From NCBI GenBank assembly GCA_943737045.1, contig CALSFV010000205.1, positions 140,001-204,000 on the forward strand: DNA of 64,000 nucleotides, written 5' to 3'. The notes beneath the pieces were generated by a model, which saw nothing but the letters and a program-made list of their open reading frames with translations, ran no database searches and was not told the DNA's origin. How positions within the stretch are numbered: position 1 is the stretch's first letter; each line of letters starts with the position of its first letter. Both the position numbers and the translations under genes were made by a program. Below, piece by piece: positions 62,393 to 64,000 of this stretch. Origin of the DNA: Parapristionchus giblindavisi (Eukaryota > Nematoda > Chromadorea > Rhabditida > Diplogasteridae).

Positions 62393-63085
62393 TTTTATTC
62401 CTCCAATACAAGAGATCATAGAGCAACACGCTCAGCACAATGATAATCGATAATATGATATCAAGATTATAGTCAAAATGACAGTTGTTTGAGAAAAGTG
62501 CAAGGTCCAAAGATCAAAGATCAAACCTCAAAAAGGTGCATCCCTCCGAGATCTTCTTGTTGGCGGCAATGTTCGGCGAGGATATGAGCGTGAGGCGAGA
62601 GGCGAGAAACTCTTGCAGCATCTTAAAAGAAAACGGATCAATAATCTTGCGATAGACAAGTAAACAGTTGAATCAGCAACAAAGATCAAAGATCAAACTA
62701 TAATTAAGAGTCGGGATCACTCTAAACACAATTTAGGCCTCATTGATGCAAGAATTTTTGGTCTGCAAGTGCCTGGTAGGTATCACGACTGTTTGAGACA
62801 ATTGGACCATTTGCACCCGGCGCTTTCTCGCCACACAATCTGTATAAGAAGTGCTACGCAAATAGTCCATCAATTCGTGCTCGTTCATTAGATAAAACAA
62901 CAACCCATACCCCATCAGCGTCCACGTCGTCGGTGCTCAGCTCGACGCCGCCCTGACGGCAAAACCTATCAAAGAAATACACAACACATTGCACCAAACT
63001 ACACACAGTACCTGGCTGGATTTCGCTCGAGCGTCGGATCGGACAACTGCAGACGATTGATCGCCATTAGCAGACGCGCGATACC
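58500..63085 (-). CDS. depdc5: DEPDC5/Iml1-like copy d, 3' half, apparently intact (about 408 aa)
   Basis: Fourteen exons read in frame: 63012-63085, 62911-62965, 62527-62621, 62198-62316, 61768-61818, 61455-61542, 60981-61116, 60612-60701, 60332-60435, 60196-60244, 59675-59763, 59468-59584, 59155-59211 and 58500-58602. The product has a DEP-like domain (SYDLISWLQANVRELSGRQQ to GGGLIEVMQP) and the Iml1/DEPDC5 C-terminal region: FCCVDFLPRGCRS, AFEFTVKWMMACGQTVAD, AKFYLFPVPEDIFALPT, QYFVHWTGGMFASL, WNHLLSHRYRNA and RELRSYCNDPEKLEKF. DEPDC5 is the GATOR1 subunit that restrains TORC1. The first exon has an acceptor (TTTCAG) but no partner upstream: 63.1-63.7 kb holds no exon, so the N-terminal GATOR1-contact half of a usual protein of about 1600 residues is missing. 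Confidence 0.85.
59890..59990. repeat. Near-perfect GC-rich hairpin
   Basis: The arms TTGCCTTACGTGCCTACGCC and GGCGTAAGCACGTAAGGCAA enclose a CCCCTCCCCCGCG / CGGAGGGGG stem with a very short loop. Present only in unit d, inside a TGACGTCA MITE. Confidence 0.75.
60808..60925. repeat. (AAT)n followed by (ATT)n
   Basis: About 60 bases of AAT repeat run directly into about 60 bases of ATT repeat, forming a perfect inverted microsatellite in a DEPDC5 intron of unit d. Confidence 0.9.
62335..62395. repeat. (AAT)n microsatellite
   Basis: About twenty AAT units in the intron upstream of the DEP exon. Confidence 0.9.
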
Positions 63086-63089
63086 CTGA

Positions 63090-63480
63090 AATTGAGAAGA
63101 GTAAGATCAAAAGATCAAATATCAACGATCAACTACACTACACTGCTACGTTAAGTGTACTTGATTTGCTCTTAATCAATTACGAAGACTACTCTCAATT
63201 ACCATAACCAAAGTACAACCATTCTCTTCAAAATTCTCTCTATCGCTCCGAAACAAAGAGAAAGCGACCGCTCATCTCATTTCTTGCAAAACTATCATAT
63301 CAGTGCGGCTTCGCTGATTGGTCGCCTGCAGACTCCGCCCCCTTTGTTCGCCTCAAAGTTGTACACATTTCGCGCTCACTCTTCATTCATTTCATACGTC
63401 GCATCTAGCCGAGTACGGCAGGTCGCTGTCGCTTTCTCACTGTCTGTGTGTGTACGCCCTCCCCATCAATGTGAGTGATT
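63090..63480. other. Intergenic region between divergent genes
   Basis: No exon supported. The 5' truncation of DEPDC5 copy d falls at its left edge, and the promoter of the plus-strand secreted-protein gene should lie to its right. Confidence 0.45.
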
Positions 63481-63482
63481 TG

Positions 63483-63645
63483 GATTACGGGGAGATACAG
63501 TATCGGGGCTTGCTGTAGGATTACGGTAGATACAGTATCGCGATTTGCTGTATGGTTGCGGTAGATATCGTATCGCGGTTTGATGTACGATTACGGTAGA
63601 TACAGTATCGGGGTTTTCCGTAAGATTAAGGTAGATTCAGTATGA
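63483..63645. repeat. Four-unit tandem repeat upstream of a gene
   Basis: Four units of about 41-43 bp with the core GATTACGGTAGATACAGTAT and GGTTTGCTGTA, ending about 85 bases before an ATG. The units consist of the TACGGTA / TACAGTA words found scattered in introns across the window. Confidence 0.75.
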
Positions 63646-63729
63646 TTACTGCGTCGTTGATTCCCGAAAAAAAGGGCTACTCACGACTAATGACACTAGT
63701 CAATCGATAATCTTCAGCAAGACGTTCAC

Positions 63730-63798
63730 ATGTTTCTCTGTCTACTCGTCGCCATACTACCCCTGGTAGCCCTCATAACTGGATGTGGAGGCAAGAAG
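63730..63798 (+). CDS. First exon of a small secreted protein, cut by the window end
   Basis: ATG at 63730 opens 23 codons that read a clear signal peptide (FLCLLVAILPLVALITG) followed by CGGKK and then a GT donor (GTACGG). The Cys right after the hydrophobic core would be at or near the cleavage site. The following intron contains a hairpin MITE, and the next exon is beyond the window. The protein family cannot be named from this exon. Confidence 0.6.
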
Positions 63799-63831
63799 GT
63801 ACGGTATTCTCTGGTTACTGTAGAATTGTAC

Positions 63832-63958
63832 CTTTAAAGGTAGCGCAACCACTCTCAATGACCTCTTCATTGCGCACACTATTTCTCTTTGCTCTAACAA
63901 CGACAAAGCATTGCGCGTCGAAGAGACCATTGAAAGAGGTTACGCTCCCTTTAAACCC
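63832..63958. repeat. Hairpin MITE, CTCTCAATG family
   Basis: Ends CCTTTAAAGGTAGCGCAACC and GGTTACGCTCCCTTTAAA with CTCTCAATGACCTCTTC / GAAGAGACCATTGAAAGAG arms. Related to 5505-5605, 31430-31545 and 48478-48590. Confidence 0.75.
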
Positions 63959-64000
63959 GTAGCTAGGATAATTTGCATAACGAAAAACCATTCACTCATT

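Overview
The window comes from a nematode, most likely a rhabditid. Genes are split by short introns with TTTTCAG- or TTGCAG-type acceptors, there is an MSP-domain gene of the nematode type, and acceptors close to start codons suggest trans-splicing. Introns are filled with (GATCAAA)n and (AATCAATCAATA)n tracts and with TACTGTAG / CTACCGTAA words. Coordinates were read by eye and exon edges were set by splice consensus plus reading-frame continuity. No database search was possible.

Layout. 0-2.3 kb: 3' part of a PTTG1IP-like membrane protein gene (+). 2.9-6.9 kb: an inverted repeat carrying two divergent, apparently identical 61-aa Gly/Ser-rich genes, with a 90-aa gene and a MITE between them. 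7.9-9.35 kb: a small single-pass membrane protein gene (+). 11.1-16.7 kb: the C-lobe and tail of a p70 S6 kinase gene (rsks-1-like, -), with a 2.5-kb foldback element in one intron. 17.6-23.3 kb: a transposon-rich zone dominated by Tc5/pogo-like elements (TNA target duplications), with two inverted fragments of an unrecognised gene.

23.3-63.1 kb: a decayed tandem array of four units, all on the minus strand. Each unit holds the GPN-loop GTPase GPN3 preceded by the 3' half of a DEPDC5/Iml1-like (GATOR1) gene. Unit a (23.3-29.3 kb) keeps GPN3 exons 1-2 and a frameshifted, internally deleted DEPDC5. Unit b (30.4-45.5 kb) has a GPN3 without exon 1 and with splice and frame lesions, and a DEPDC5 split by an intact Ty3/Gypsy-type LTR retrotransposon. 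Unit c (47.5-52.6 kb) has a GPN3 complete except for a hAT-like MITE inside exon 4, and one DEPDC5 exon. Unit d (53.5-63.1 kb) has an apparently intact 270-aa GPN3 and an intact 14-exon DEPDC5 3' half (about 408 aa). In unit d the DEPDC5 poly(A) signal lies about 150 bp before the GPN3 ATG, and a strong acceptor lies 11 nt before that ATG, which suggests an operon. A complete MSP-domain gene (202 aa) sits between units b and c. The window ends with the signal-peptide exon of a small secreted protein (63.73 kb, +).

Because the four units are paralogous, they act as natural empty-site controls for many insertions: LTR element, hAT-like, TTAA, TNA and 8-bp-TSD elements. The pattern of shared insertions is not consistent with one simple duplication tree. 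GATOR1 inhibits TORC1 and S6K is a TORC1 effector, so two genes of one pathway lie here, both represented only by their 3' parts.
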